A stretch of 64,000 nt of DNA from Massilia sp. R2A-15 (GCF_030704305.1 NZ_CP131935.1:558001-622000), one strand, 5' to 3'; counted from the first letter of the stretch, positions 9,351-19,254 are shown. Program-made: numbers and translations. The notes: a model not told the origin generated them from the sequence alone.

Positions 9351-10274
9351 ATGAGCGTCGATTCTGAACTGGCTTTCTTCTGCCTGCTGATCAAGCATGG
9401 CAGCCTGTCCTCGACGGCGAGGGAGCTGAACCTGACCCCGCCGGCGGTATCCCGGCGTTTGTCGCAGCTGGAAGAACGGCTGGGCGTCCGGCTGCTCAAC
9501 CGGACCACGCGGCGGATCAGCCTGACCAGCGAAGGCGAGGTGTATTTCGAAAGTGCGCAGCGCATCCTCAGTGACATCAACGAGATGGAGCGCCGGGTTT
9601 CCAGCAGCCGGGCGGCGCCGAAAGGGCTGCTGCGGGTGAACGCGCCATTGGGATTCGGCAGGTCCTACATCGCGCCGGCCATTTCAGTGTTTTCGAAGAA
9701 ATACCCGGACGTCGACGTGCAGTTGCATTTGACCGACCGCCCGGTAGCGCTTCCTGACGAAGCGATCGACGTGTCCATCCGTTTTGGCGACATGCAGGAT
9801 TCGCGCCTGATCGCGAAGAAGATCGCCGCCAATCGGCGCCTGTTGTGCGCATCGCCGGCTTACCTGCGCGCGGCGGGACAACCTGTCCATCCCCACGACC
9901 TGACGCAGCACCAATGCATCCTGCTGCGCCAGAACGAAGCGGCTTATGGCAACTGGCGGCTGAGCCGGGGCAAGCAGACCGAGACGGTCAAGGTACGCGG
10001 CAAACTGAGCACCAACGATGGCGAGGTGGCGCTGAACTGGGCGCTGGAAGGGCACGGCATCCTGATGCGCGCCGAGTGGGATGTCGCGAAGTATTTGCGC
10101 AGCGGCCGGCTGATACAGGTGCTGGCCGATTTCGACACGCCGCCGGCCGACGTGTATGCCGTTTATCTGGAGCGCCTCAATCTGTCCGCGAAGGTCGCCT
10201 ACTTTGTCGAGCACTTGCGTGCGTATCTCGATCAGCATGCGGACCGTCCAAGCATGGACCAATCCAATTGGTAG
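9351..10274 (+). CDS. LysR-type transcriptional regulator, probable tartrate regulator
   Basis: A 307-aa protein with an N-terminal winged helix-turn-helix (FCLLIKHGSLSSTARELNLT, then PPAVSRRLSQLEERLGVRLL) and a C-terminal periplasmic-binding-like effector domain from about residue 90. Position and orientation, divergent from the transporter-ttdAB operon, point to control of that operon in response to tartrate or a related acid, by analogy with E. coli TtdR. The effector is not visible from sequence. Confidence 0.88.
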   Translation: MSVDSELAFFCLLIKHGSLSSTARELNLTPPAVSRRLSQLEERLGVRLLNRTTRRISLTSEGEVYFESAQRILSDINEMERRVSSSRAAPKGLLRVNAPLGFGRSYIAPAISVFSKKYPDVDVQLHLTDRPVALPDEAIDVSIRFGDMQDSRLIAKKIAANRRLLCASPAYLRAAGQPVHPHDLTQHQCILLRQNEAAYGNWRLSRGKQTETVKVRGKLSTNDGEVALNWALEGHGILMRAEWDVAKYLRSGRLIQVLADFDTPPADVYAVYLERLNLSAKVAYFVEHLRAYLDQHADRPSMDQSNW

Positions 10275-10316
10275 ACGCCATCCTGCTGGGCGCAGGGGCG
10301 TGAAAATCGCTGGACG

Positions 10317-10341
10317 TAAAAAAACCACCTCGAAGGTGGTT
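10317..10341 (-). terminator. Rho-independent terminator of tRNA-His
   Basis: Eight-base-pair stem (AACCACCT/AGGTGGTT) with a three-base loop. On the minus strand it is followed by a run of T, about 60 bases downstream of the tRNA-His gene. Confidence 0.85.
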
Positions 10342-10402
10342 ATTTCGCTGGATTCCGTCGAAACGAAATGCAGACTTTCTCACTAACTGACATGCCAGAA
10401 AA

Positions 10403-10478
10403 TGGGGTGGCTGATGGGGCTCGAACCCACGACAACAGGAATCACAATCCTGGACTCTACCAACTGAGCTACAGCCAC
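10403..10478 (-). tRNA. tRNA-His (GTG)
   Basis: On the minus strand the sequence folds as a complete cloverleaf: acceptor GTGGCTG/CAGCCAC, D-arm AGCTCAGTTGGTAGAG, anticodon loop with GTG in GGATTGTGATTCC, and T-arm GTGGGTTCGAGCCCCAT. The 3' CCA is encoded. The base just before the 5' end (10479) gives the G at position -1 that is characteristic of tRNA-His. It is nearly identical to the E. coli gene as I recall it. Confidence 0.97.
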
Positions 10479-10562
10479 CACTGACTGACATTTGTTCCGA
10501 TGCTCCCGGAACAGAGCGAGATTATACAAACCTTTCAGGAAACTGGCAAATCTAAATTTGGC

Positions 10563-11405
10563 TCATGCGGGATCAGTTAATTTTGATCCGATTTCCACTT
10601 CCTGCACCGGCACCGCCAGGCCCAGCAGGTTGGCGAAGGCTACCTCCAGCGCGGTGCCGCTGGCGCTGGTGTAGCCCTGCAAGCGCCCGGCCGCGCCACG
10701 CCGCGCGCATTGCGCCGCTTCCAGCAGGCGCGCGAGCTGACGCGCGACCGCCTCGCCGGTGTCCACCAGCACCACTTCGTTCGGCGTCGCCTGCGCGACG
10801 ATGCGCTCGATCGCCGCCTGCACCAGCGGGTAGTGCGTGCAGCCCAGCACCAGCGTGTCGGCGCCCTGGTCGAGCAGCGGGACGATGTAGCGCCGGAGCA
10901 TGGCCGCGGTGGCGTCCGAATCGAGCTCACCGAGTTCGATCTGGTCGGCCAGTCCCGTGCAGCCCTGCAGCAGGAACTGCGCGCCGCTTGCCGCGCTGAT
11001 CTGCTCGCGCAGCAGCAGGAATTTTTCGCCGGCCAGGGTGCGGTCGGTGGCGAGAACGCCCACCTTGCCATTGCGGCTGGCCGCCGCGCCCGGTTTCAGG
11101 CCGGGTTCGACGCCGACGATCGGCATATCAGGGAAGTGTTCGCGCAGCAGCCTGATGGCGGCGACGGTGGCGGTGTTGCATGCCACCACCAGCGCCTTGG
11201 CGCCTCGCGCGACGAGGAAGCCGGCGATTGCCAGCGAACGCTCGGCGACCGCCTGTTCGGTCTTGTCGCCGTAGGGCGCGAAGGCCGAGTCGGCGAAGTA
11301 CAGCAGGTGTTCATGCGGCAGCAGGGCGCGGATGTGGCGCAGCACGGACAGGCCGCCCACACCCGAGTCGAACACCCCGATCGGGGCGTCTGCCGAGACC
11401 GTCAT
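10563..11405 (-). CDS. murI: Glutamate racemase
   Basis: A 280-aa cytoplasmic enzyme that makes D-glutamate for peptidoglycan. Both catalytic cysteines are present in their usual settings (VVACNTAT and LGCTHYPL), together with the N-terminal IGVFDSGVGGLSVLRHI signature, YFADSAFAPYGDK and GVEPGLKPG. It starts three bases after the fumarase stop on the same strand, so the two are almost certainly cotranscribed, although their pathways are unrelated. Confidence 0.96.
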   Translation of the reverse strand: MTVSADAPIGVFDSGVGGLSVLRHIRALLPHEHLLYFADSAFAPYGDKTEQAVAERSLAIAGFLVARGAKALVVACNTATVAAIRLLREHFPDMPIVGVEPGLKPGAAASRNGKVGVLATDRTLAGEKFLLLREQISAASGAQFLLQGCTGLADQIELGELDSDATAAMLRRYIVPLLDQGADTLVLGCTHYPLVQAAIERIVAQATPNEVVLVDTGEAVARQLARLLEAAQCARRGAAGRLQGYTSASGTALEVAFANLLGLAVPVQEVEIGSKLTDPA

Positions 11406-11408
11406 GCT

Positions 11409-12950
11409 TCAGGCGACGGTGACGGGAATCTTGCCGACGGAGGACAGCGATTCGATCTTCGCGGCCCATTCCTTCGGACCGGTCGTGTGCACCGAGGTGC
11501 CGTTCGAATCGACGGCGACGGTGACCGGCATGTCGGTCACCTCGAACTCGTAGATCGCTTCCATGCCCATGTCGTGGAAGCCCAGCACCTTGGCCGACTT
11601 GATCGCCTTCGACACCAGGTAAGCGGCCCCGCCGACGGCCATCAGGTAGGCCGACTTGTGCTTCTGGATCGACTCGATCGCCGCCGGGCCGCGCTCGGCC
11701 TTGCCGATCATCGCGATCAGGCCGGTCTTCTCCAGCATCATGTCGGTGAACTTGTCCATGCGCGTGGCGGTGGTCGGGCCGGCCGGACCGACGGCTTCGT
11801 CGCGCACCGGATCGACCGGGCCGACGTAGTAGATCACGCGGTTGGTGAAGTCCACCGGCAGCGGCTCGCCCTTGGCCAGCATGTCCTGGATGCGCTTGTG
11901 CGCGGCGTCGCGGCCGGTCAGCATTTTGCCGTTCAGCAGCAGGGTCTGGCCCGGCTTCCACGATGCCACTTCTTCCTTCGTCAAGGTGTCGAGATCCACG
12001 CGCTTCGATTTTTCGGTGTCCGGCGTCCAGTGCACGTCAGGCCAGGTCGACAGCGCAGGCGGCTCGATGTAGGCGGCGCCGGAGCCGTCCAGCACGAAGT
12101 GCGCGTGGCGCGTGGCGGCGCAGTTCGGGATCATCGCGACCGGCTTGGAGGCGGCGTGGGTCGGGTACATCATGATCTTCACGTCGAGCACGGTGGTCAG
12201 GCCGCCCAGGCCCTGCGCGCCGATGCCCAGCGCGTTGATTTTGTCGCACAGCTCGATGCGCAGTTCTTCGGTCTTGTTTTGCGGGCCGCGCTGCTTCAGT
12301 TCGAACATGTCGATGTCGTCCATCAGCACTTCCTTGGCCATCAACATCGCCTTCTCGGCGGTGCCGCCGATGCCGATGCCCAGCATGCCTGGCGGGCACC
12401 AGCCGGCGCCCATGGTCGGCACGGTCTTCATGACCCAGTCCACCAGCGAGTCGGACGGGTTGAGCATGACGAACTTCGATTTGTTTTCCGAGCCGCCGCC
12501 CTTGGCCGCGACCTTGACGTCGACCGTGTCGCCCTCGACCAGTTCCATGTGCACCACGGCCGGCGTGTTGTCCTTGGTGTTCTTGCGCTCGAACTGCGGG
12601 TCGGCGACGATGGACGCGCGCAGCTTGTTGTCGTCGAAGCCGTAAGCGCGGCGCACGCCTTCGTTGACGGCGTCGGTGACGGTGCCGGAAAAGCCCTCGA
12701 AGCGCACGCCCATGCCGATTTTCAGGAACACGTTGACGATGCCAGTGTCCTGGCAGATCGGACGCTTGCCCTCGGCGCACATGCGCGAGTTGGTCAGGAT
12801 TTGCGCGATCGCGTCCTTGGCCGCCGGGCTCTGTTCCGCGTCGTAGGCGCGCGCCAGGTGCTGGATATAGTCGGCCGGGTGGTAATAGCTGATGTACTGG
12901 AGGGCTGCGGCGACCGATTCGATCAGGTCTTCCTGCTTGATGACTGTCAT
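11409..12950 (-). CDS. fumA: Class I fumarate hydratase (single-chain, iron-sulfur)
   Basis: A 513-aa oxygen-sensitive [4Fe-4S] fumarase of the TCA cycle, with alpha-like and beta-like regions fused in one chain. Cluster-region motifs include RPICQDTG, GAGWCPPGMLGIGIGGT and IPNCAATRH. The beta-like half carries TLLLNGKMLTGRDAAHKR and GPAGPTTATRMDKFTD. Unlike ttdAB in the same window, this is one polypeptide of the length usual for FumA/FumB. It precedes murI by three bases. Its upstream region is shared with the divergent acs gene and holds a long perfect inverted repeat. Confidence 0.94.
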   Translation of the reverse strand: MTVIKQEDLIESVAAALQYISYYHPADYIQHLARAYDAEQSPAAKDAIAQILTNSRMCAEGKRPICQDTGIVNVFLKIGMGVRFEGFSGTVTDAVNEGVRRAYGFDDNKLRASIVADPQFERKNTKDNTPAVVHMELVEGDTVDVKVAAKGGGSENKSKFVMLNPSDSLVDWVMKTVPTMGAGWCPPGMLGIGIGGTAEKAMLMAKEVLMDDIDMFELKQRGPQNKTEELRIELCDKINALGIGAQGLGGLTTVLDVKIMMYPTHAASKPVAMIPNCAATRHAHFVLDGSGAAYIEPPALSTWPDVHWTPDTEKSKRVDLDTLTKEEVASWKPGQTLLLNGKMLTGRDAAHKRIQDMLAKGEPLPVDFTNRVIYYVGPVDPVRDEAVGPAGPTTATRMDKFTDMMLEKTGLIAMIGKAERGPAAIESIQKHKSAYLMAVGGAAYLVSKAIKSAKVLGFHDMGMEAIYEFEVTDMPVTVAVDSNGTSVHTTGPKEWAAKIESLSSVGKIPVTVA

Positions 12951-13032
12951 GGGATTCTCGCGAGGGTAGTAAGAACGGAGAGAGGCATAAATGCCGTTAA
13001 ATTAAGGTCAAATTGGCGCGGCTCGCAGAATC

Positions 13033-13132
13033 GGGGTCTGGTCCTGCGGACCTGACCCCATTTTGATTTCGCCACAACCTTCAGTGTCGTCGGGATTCTC
13101 AACATGGGGTCAGGTCCGCAGGACCAGACCCC
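13033..13132. repeat. Long perfect inverted repeat (GGGGTCTGG family), copy 1
   Basis: Two 28-base arms (13033-13060 and 13105-13132) are exact reverse complements, separated by 44 bases. The outer end is GGGGTCTGGTCC and the inner end is ACCTGACCCCA. The same element recurs at 45419-45503, and both copies are followed by GGCGATGC. It sits between the divergent fumA and acs starts. The rest of this gap (12951-13319) shows no gene. The structure is too long and too perfect to be an ordinary terminator and looks like a dispersed REP/BIME-type element. Confidence 0.9.
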
Positions 13133-13319
13133 GGCGATGCGCGCGCTGGGCAAATTTTTCTACGCGTCATTTTACACGCGTCGCGGCGGGCTTGCGGATA
13201 AGCGCAATGGCCGGCTCAAAGGTTGGTAAAATCGACACCTTGCAGACACGGCAAGCTCGAATGTAAGCACTCAGTAAGCGAGCATGTCTAATGTGGATAA
13301 AAATACTAGGGAGACGATC

Positions 13320-15320
13320 ATGGCCGGAACAGACACCAATCAACAGGACAACCAGGGTTCGGGCGAGAGCCGCGTGTTCGCGCCGCCGGCCGCTTTCAGT
13401 GCGAACGCGGCCATTTCCGGCATGCCAGCCTACGAAAAGCTGTGCGCCGAAGCGGCCGCCGATTACGAGGGCTTCTGGGCCAAACTCGCGCGCGAAAACC
13501 TCGACTGGCACAAGCCGTTTTCGAGCACGCTCGACGAATCCGACGCGCCGTTCTACAAATGGTTCGGCGACGGCCAGCTCAATGCGTCGTACAACTGCCT
13601 CGACCGCAACCTGAAGAACGGCAACGCCAACAAGACCGCGATCATCTTCGAGGCCGACGACGGCCAGGTCACGCGCGCGACGTACCAGGAACTGTACGAG
13701 CGCGTGTGCAAATTCGCCAACGGCCTGAAGGCGCGCGGCATCAAGAAGGGCGACCGCGTCATCATCTACATGTCGATGTCGATCGAAGGCGTGGCTGCGA
13801 TGCAGGCCTGCGCGCGCATCGGCGCGACGCACTCCGTCGTGTTCGGCGGCTTCTCCGCCAAGTCGCTGCAGGAGCGCATCATCGATGCCGGCGCCGTGGC
13901 CGTGATCACCGCCGACGAGCAGCTGCGCGGCGGCAAGCCGCTGCCGCTCAAAGCCATCGTGGACGAAGCGCTGGCGCTGGGCGGCTGCGAGAGCATCAAG
14001 AACGTCATCGTCTACAAGCGCACGGGCGGCAACATCGCGTTCGCCGAAGGGCGCGACCTGTGGCTGCACGAGCTGGTGGCGAACCAGCCGGCCGAGTGCG
14101 AGCCGGAGTGGGTCGGCGCCGAGCACCCGCTGTTCATCCTCTACACGTCCGGCTCGACCGGCACGCCGAAGGGCGTGCAGCATTCGACCGGCGGCTTCCT
14201 GCTGTGGGCCGCGCTGACGATGAAGTGGACCTTCGACATCAAGCCGGACGACGTGTTCTGGTGCACCGCCGACATCGGCTGGGTGACCGGCCACAGCTAC
14301 ATCGCCTATGGCCCACTGGCGGTGGGCGCGACCGAGATCGTGTTCGAAGGCGTTCCGACCTATCCGAACGCTGGCCGGTTCTGGGAGACCATCGCCAAGC
14401 ACAAGGTATCGATCTTCTACACGGCGCCGACGGCGATCCGTTCGCTGATCAAGGCGGCCGACGTGGATCCGAAAGTGCATCCGAAGAACTACGACCTGTC
14501 GAGCCTGCGCCTGCTGGGTTCGGTGGGCGAGCCGATCAATCCGGAAGCGTGGATGTGGTACTACAAGAACGTCGGCAACGAGCGCTGCCCGATCGTCGAT
14601 ACCTTCTGGCAGACCGAGACGGGCGGCCACATGATCACGCCGCTGCCGGGCGCGACGCCGATGGTGCCAGGTTCGTGCACCTTGCCGCTGCCGGGCATCA
14701 TGACGGCGATCGTGGACGAGGCCGGCGCCGACGTGGCGAACGGGCAGGGCGGCATCCTCGTGGTGAAGCGCCCGTGGCCGTCGATGATCCGCACGATCTG
14801 GGGCAATCCGGAGCGGTTCAAGACCAGCTACTTCCCGGAAGAACTGGGCGGCAAGTACTACCTGGCCGGCGACGGCGCGATCCGCAACAAGGACACCGGC
14901 TACTTCACCATCACCGGGCGCATCGACGACGTGCTGAACGTGTCGGGGCACCGGATGGGCACGATGGAGATCGAGTCGGCGCTGGTGGCCAATCCGCTGG
15001 TGGCGGAAGCGGCGGTGGTGGGCAAGCCGGACGAGACGACCGGGGAATCGATCTGCGCGTTCGTCGTGCTGAAGCAGGCGCGGCCGACCGGCGAGGAAGC
15101 CAAGAAGCTGGCGCTGGAACTGCGCAACTGGGTGGCCAAGGAGATCGGGCCGATCGCCAAGCCGAAGGAGATCCGCTTCGGCGACAACCTGCCGAAGACG
15201 CGTTCGGGCAAGATCATGCGGCGCCTGCTGCGCGTGCTGGCCAAGGGCGAGGCGATTACGCAGGATGTCTCGACGCTGGAAAATCCGGCCATCCTGGAGC
15301 AGTTGAAGGAAGCTTCCTGA
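13320..15320 (+). CDS. acs: Acetyl-CoA synthetase
   Basis: A 666-aa AMP-forming ligase that activates acetate. It shows the adenylate P-loop [12 protein letters not shown] (about residue 275), [21 protein letters not shown], the hinge region [16 protein letters not shown], and near the C-terminus TRSGKIMRR with the lysine that is regulated by acetylation in this family. An ATG 36 bases upstream is in frame, but AGGGAGA six bases before the chosen ATG favours this start. A terminator-like hairpin follows. It is divergent from fumA, so the gap between them may coordinate acetate and TCA functions. Confidence 0.95.
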   Translation: MAGTDTNQQDNQGSGESRVFAPPAAFSANAAISGMPAYEKLCAEAAADYEGFWAKLARENLDWHKPFSSTLDESDAPFYKWFGDGQLNASYNCLDRNLKNGNANKTAIIFEADDGQVTRATYQELYERVCKFANGLKARGIKKGDRVIIYMSMSIEGVAAMQACARIGATHSVVFGGFSAKSLQERIIDAGAVAVITADEQLRGGKPLPLKAIVDEALALGGCESIKNVIVYKRTGGNIAFAEGRDLWLHELVANQPAECEPEWVGAEHPLFILYTSGSTGTPKGVQHSTGGFLLWAALTMKWTFDIKPDDVFWCTADIGWVTGHSYIAYGPLAVGATEIVFEGVPTYPNAGRFWETIAKHKVSIFYTAPTAIRSLIKAADVDPKVHPKNYDLSSLRLLGSVGEPINPEAWMWYYKNVGNERCPIVDTFWQTETGGHMITPLPGATPMVPGSCTLPLPGIMTAIVDEAGADVANGQGGILVVKRPWPSMIRTIWGNPERFKTSYFPEELGGKYYLAGDGAIRNKDTGYFTITGRIDDVLNVSGHRMGTMEIESALVANPLVAEAAVVGKPDETTGESICAFVVLKQARPTGEEAKKLALELRNWVAKEIGPIAKPKEIRFGDNLPKTRSGKIMRRLLRVLAKGEAITQDVSTLENPAILEQLKEAS

Positions 15321-15343
15321 TACCGGCTGGCTGAATGATGCCG

Positions 15344-15379
15344 TGCCCGCCCCGCGCTTGCCGCCGGGCGGGCATTTTC
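15344..15379 (+). terminator. Probable terminator of acs
   Basis: Nine-base-pair stem TGCCCGCCC/GGGCGGGCA with a 13-base loop, followed by TTTTCTT, starting 23 bases after the acs stop. Confidence 0.7.
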
Positions 15380-15415
15380 TTGCGCCATGCGCTCGCAGAA
15401 CCGACGCCACCAGCC

Positions 15416-15450
15416 CGTCGTTCCCGCGCAGGCGGGAACCCATGCTGAGT
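15416..15450 (+). repeat. REP-like palindrome (TTCCCGC-GCGGGAA family), single unit
   Basis: The unit contains TTCCCGCGCAGGCGGGAACCC, continuing to CATGCTGAGT. Related units occur at 49079-49113 (TACCCGCGAAGGCAGGTACCC) and at 51708-51794 (an inverted pair). This is the common proteobacterial REP type, located between acs and the convergent lipoprotein gene. Confidence 0.75.
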
Positions 15451-15490
15451 CCGCGTGTCGGCGACGCTGGCGCTGACCGTGCAGCTGTTC

Positions 15491-18364
15491 CTAATGCCCC
15501 ACCATGTCCTCGACGCCGATGATGAAGGTGGTGGCATCGCGAATCACCCCCTGCTCACCTTGCTGTTCGACGAGCACCGAGTGCTTGCCGCGGCCGACGA
15601 CCGGCGGCAGCGCGACAGTGAAGTTCCCGTTCTGGTCGAAGCGCGGCGCGTCCAGCTGGACTGTCCGGCCGTCGATCGACACCGCGATCGGGCGGCGCGG
15701 ATCGAAGCCCGAGCCGCGCAGCACCACGGTCTGCACGCCGCCAGCCTCGTCGTCTTCGTCCTCGGTCTTCACGTCCACCTTCACGTAGGGTCCCAGCGCA
15801 ACCTTGCGCGGCAGCTCCTCCACGCTCACCTCGCGGGGGGCGAGAATGACGCCCTTCAGCTGCTGGCCGTCGAGATAGAGTCCCTTGATGTGCGCACCGG
15901 CCCGAAGCTGGGCGCGCAGCCCAGCGTCGATGCCCAGCGTGCCGGCGCGCAGTGCCTGGGTCACGCGGAACGGCGGTTCGACCGGCTTGCGCTCGTAAGT
16001 GAAGCCGCGGATGGCGCCCTTGTCGAGCACGACTTCGCGCACCGCGCCGGTGCCAGGGTCGAGCACGAAGTCGACAATCTCGCCGCCCGAGGTGATGAAG
16101 TAGCCGCACACCGGGCAGACGTCGGGATTGTGGATCTGGCGGAACGGCACCTTCGCGCCCTTCCAGTAAATGGTCGGTTCGGTCAGCACGGCCGTGTCGA
16201 TGGGCGGGAAAAATCGGGTGGGGCAGGTGTAGGCATGCCTCCACAGACCGCGGCCGTACGATGAAATGACCACCTGGTCGCGTCCCTGGAAGTAAAACGA
16301 GGACACGGCCGGGATGAAGTCGGAGTCAAGAATGGTACTCCACGTGGCGCCGCGATCGAACGTCTCCATGATGCCGGCCTGCTGGGTGCCGACCAGAATG
16401 TGTCCCCGGCAGTCCGGATCGAAGCCGAAGGACGTGATCTGGGAAAACTGCCCCCAATGGAACTTGAAAACGCCGCCCTGGGTGACAAGGCCGGCCAGGA
16501 CGGTGTCGTCGGCCCACGTGGCGCCCGCATTCCTGGAGACCTTCACGGTGTCGCTGGTGATGTCGGGGGCGATCAGGAAATTCGAATCGTGGGGATCGAC
16601 CCCGAACGGGGTGTACCACGCGTACTCGGTTGCGAAGGTGCCGAGACCGCCGATGCCCGCGATATTCGACAGCACCGGCGAACCGCTCGCCAAGGTATCG
16701 GCAATGCGCTTGATGCCGACGACCTCGGTGCCATCGGGAGTCGCACCCGACAGCTTGATGGCGGTGTAGAGCACCGGATTGGCGTCCCCCCCAATCCGGG
16801 CCTGGTCGCGGACCGCTTCAGGGAAGGCATAGCGGGGTGTCCAGGTCGCGCCGGTGTCGCGGGTGAGCTCGAACACACTGATGTCGGGCAGGCCTGCGAT
16901 CGCCGTGCCGATCACGTAGTTCCCCGGCCTGATCAAACGCGGATTGCCGACACTCCCGGCTGGCTGCGGAAATGCGGCCTGGGTGAGCAACAAGGGGCTG
17001 GAGAGGAAGTTGACGCACGGGCCGCACGTCACCCCATTCAGTTTGGTTTCGGAGGCGGGCAGCGGCGCGCGCCAGATGTTCAGGTAGAACCCTTCGCAGC
17101 AGCGGTTGCCCGGCCATGTTGCCCCGCCGTCCCGGGAAGCCCAGATGGCGTTGTCCTGGGTGGCGAAATACAAGTCCGAACTGCTGCGGTCCGGGTGCAA
17201 CTGGCCGGTTACCTCGGTCACCTGGAGCGCTGCGTAGCCGGCCGGGCCGGCGCCGGCCAGGGTCCAGCTTGCGCCGCGGTCGGCGGTCTTGTGCACGCCG
17301 GCGTCCGAGGTGAGCAGCAGCGGGGTACGCCCGTCCGACTCGAAGCCCATGTCGGACGGGTCGCAGTGGTCGATTCTGGCGGTGGTCCACGCAGACAGCG
17401 TCGGCGTGGCGCCGTGGGTCACGCTCGCGTTTTCCAGCGTGCAGACGCCGTCCGAAAAATGCAGCGTGTAGTGCGTGCGGTCGGCTGGCCGCGCAATCTT
17501 GACGAATGGCGGGCGGCTCATGGCGAGAATGTCTTGCAGGGAGCTCCACGATGCGCCGCCGTCCCACGAGCGGTACAGGGCGGCGTGGCCTATCCAGCGC
17601 GCGTTGGGCGTGTCCCACACGCGGTAGTTGAACGACCAGAAGATGTGGGCGGGAGCGAAGGGCGAGACGGCGATCTGGTTGTGCGCGCCAATGAGGATGT
17701 TGTCGGGGAGACCCGCGCTCGACCACGACCAGCTGCCTCCCGCGTTGGAGGACACCTTCACGCCGGCGTCGGTGAGGATGACGAGGCGGCTGCTGGTGGG
17801 CGCCAGCACGGCGTATGCCTGGTCGTTGTCGTATCCCGGCGCGGCGTGGATAAACCGCCACGTCGCGCCGGCGTCGTCGCTGTAGGCGACCCCGCAGGAG
17901 GTGGCCGCCCAGGCGCGCCCGCGCGCCGGCTCCGCGTCCAGCCCGTAGGCGGACAGGGTGGATGCGCAGCTTGGGACCGGGGTGGCGATCGTGATGCGCG
18001 ACCAGTTGGCGCCGCCGTCGGTACTGCGCCAGATCCCGCCGCCGCTGCTGATGCGGGTGTCGTCGCTGGCAGCGGCCAGGACGACGCCCGGTCTGGCCGG
18101 CAGATGCTTCACGGCGTTGAACCAGAACGTGCCGTTACCGCTGGTCTGCGACCACGTGGTCCCGCCGGTGGCGCTGTAGAAGATGCCGCCCGACGCCGAT
18201 GCGACCACCATTTTTGTCGCGTCGCCGGGCGCGATGCTGACGGCGACCGCCCGGCCGCCGTTGGGTATGGCCGGCTGTATCTGGTAAGGCGCCGCGCAGC
18301 CTGCGAGGAGGAGCGCGGCCACGCAGGCCTCGAAGACATTGCGCCAGTTTATTCGTGCCATCAT
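15491..18364 (-). CDS. Large Asp-box (BNR) beta-propeller lipoprotein
   Basis: A 957-aa protein. The N-terminal signal ends in the lipobox LLLAGC, so it is predicted to be lipidated and envelope-exposed. At least eight Asp-box motifs of the form S-x-D-x-G-x-T-W are scattered through it (STDGGANWS, SDDAGATWR, SWDGGASWS, TADRGASWT, SRDGGATWP, SRNAGATWA, TFDRGATWS and others). This is the pattern of sialidase-like or Vps10/sortilin-like propellers. A CPVCGYF pair and an IPT/Ig-like C-terminal domain (VVLRGSGFDPRRPIAVSIDG) follow. No sialidase catalytic set is recognised, so a binding or scaffold role is likely. AAGGAG precedes two adjacent ATGs; the first is used here. Confidence 0.8.
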   Translation of the reverse strand: MMARINWRNVFEACVAALLLAGCAAPYQIQPAIPNGGRAVAVSIAPGDATKMVVASASGGIFYSATGGTTWSQTSGNGTFWFNAVKHLPARPGVVLAAASDDTRISSGGGIWRSTDGGANWSRITIATPVPSCASTLSAYGLDAEPARGRAWAATSCGVAYSDDAGATWRFIHAAPGYDNDQAYAVLAPTSSRLVILTDAGVKVSSNAGGSWSWSSAGLPDNILIGAHNQIAVSPFAPAHIFWSFNYRVWDTPNARWIGHAALYRSWDGGASWSSLQDILAMSRPPFVKIARPADRTHYTLHFSDGVCTLENASVTHGATPTLSAWTTARIDHCDPSDMGFESDGRTPLLLTSDAGVHKTADRGASWTLAGAGPAGYAALQVTEVTGQLHPDRSSSDLYFATQDNAIWASRDGGATWPGNRCCEGFYLNIWRAPLPASETKLNGVTCGPCVNFLSSPLLLTQAAFPQPAGSVGNPRLIRPGNYVIGTAIAGLPDISVFELTRDTGATWTPRYAFPEAVRDQARIGGDANPVLYTAIKLSGATPDGTEVVGIKRIADTLASGSPVLSNIAGIGGLGTFATEYAWYTPFGVDPHDSNFLIAPDITSDTVKVSRNAGATWADDTVLAGLVTQGGVFKFHWGQFSQITSFGFDPDCRGHILVGTQQAGIMETFDRGATWSTILDSDFIPAVSSFYFQGRDQVVISSYGRGLWRHAYTCPTRFFPPIDTAVLTEPTIYWKGAKVPFRQIHNPDVCPVCGYFITSGGEIVDFVLDPGTGAVREVVLDKGAIRGFTYERKPVEPPFRVTQALRAGTLGIDAGLRAQLRAGAHIKGLYLDGQQLKGVILAPREVSVEELPRKVALGPYVKVDVKTEDEDDEAGGVQTVVLRGSGFDPRRPIAVSIDGRTVQLDAPRFDQNGNFTVALPPVVGRGKHSVLVEQQGEQGVIRDATTFIIGVEDMVGH

Positions 18365-18699
18365 TTTCTCCTTCCGCGAGCGGGGCGTACTTCGGAACTG
18401 TTTCATCATGCTCAGCCGGTTCGAGCTTCATCTTGTTGATGCACAAATGCCAACATCGGCGGACTCAAGGAAGGGGTGGATCGGGCAGATGGGCGCGGGG
18501 CCCTTAGCCGGAAGCGAGGGAGGGCGCGCCTGCAGCTGGAGCTTGGTGGACGTGGCGGCAGGCGAGTCACCGCCTGACAGCCGGAGCGACGGTGAATTTT
18601 TGTACGGCCCAGACGTCGTGCGAGAGGCGTCGGATCTAGCCTGCGCCTCGGCCAGTCGTCCCGCGCCGGGGACACAATCGGTGCTGCGCGGGGAATTTC

Positions 18700-18728
18700 T
18701 TGGAGCTCATCGGAATGTTTGCTATAAT
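18700..18728 (+). promoter_or_regulatory. Sigma-70 promoter of tRNA-Ser
   Basis: TTGGAG, 17 bases, then a perfect TATAAT, placing the transcription start about 20 bases before the tRNA. The remainder of the 18365-18699 gap shows no convincing gene. Confidence 0.75.
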
Positions 18729-18755
18729 TTGCGGCTTCGTGAAAGCGAAGCACCA

Positions 18756-18846
18756 GGAGAGGTGGATGAGTGGTTGAAGTCGCACGCCTGGAAAGCGTGT
18801 ATAGGTTCATAGCCTATCGGGGGTTCGAATCCCCCTCTCTCCGCCA
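18756..18846 (+). tRNA. tRNA-Ser (GGA)
   Basis: Complete class II tRNA with acceptor GGAGAGG/CCTCTCC, anticodon GGA in CTGGAAAG, a long variable arm (GTATAGGTTCATAGCCTAT), T-arm GGGGGTTCGAATCCCCC and encoded CCA. It is the likely integration target of the downstream island, since its 3' part is repeated at 21571-21650. Confidence 0.96.
18806..18823 (+). repeat. Left attachment-site repeat (tRNA-Ser 3' part)
   Basis: TTCATAGCCTATCGGGGG inside the tRNA-Ser variable and T arms is repeated exactly, in the same orientation, at 21571-21588. Similarity continues imperfectly through the tRNA end and its terminator. Confidence 0.75.
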
Positions 18847-18860
18847 GGAATACAAAAAAA

Positions 18861-18886
18861 AAGGCCACCTTCGGGTGGCCTTTTTG
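18861..18886 (+). terminator. Rho-independent terminator of tRNA-Ser
   Basis: Stem AAGGCCACC/GGTGGCCTT with a TTCG tetraloop and a T run, 14 bases after the tRNA. A near copy lies at 21621-21650. Confidence 0.92.
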
Positions 18887-19254
18887 CGTTTCATGGCGGA
18901 AACAACCAAGCCGACCGCGTGCCTTTTGTGTGGGCGATTGGACGATCTTACTTCCGGCGGTAGATGGCAGGTTCGAAAGATTCGCGCGTACAAGCGCCTG
19001 CCTCTCCGAATCGTTCACCTAGCGTTGTTGCGTCACGGCGCTGCTCTTATGTTCTTGCTGGCGATGCACAATTGCACGCTGATGCATTTAGATGCACAAA
19101 GCTGAGCTTGTGTCCGAATGTCAGAACTGACCACCATGGCTCTTGTTCACTACTTATAGTGTGGTTACCTCACCGCGGCGCTCGCTCTTGCCCCGCAGAT
19201 TGGGCAGCGAGCGGCACCGTGGCTAACCCTCGAGTCACCAATTGCGCTAGCACG

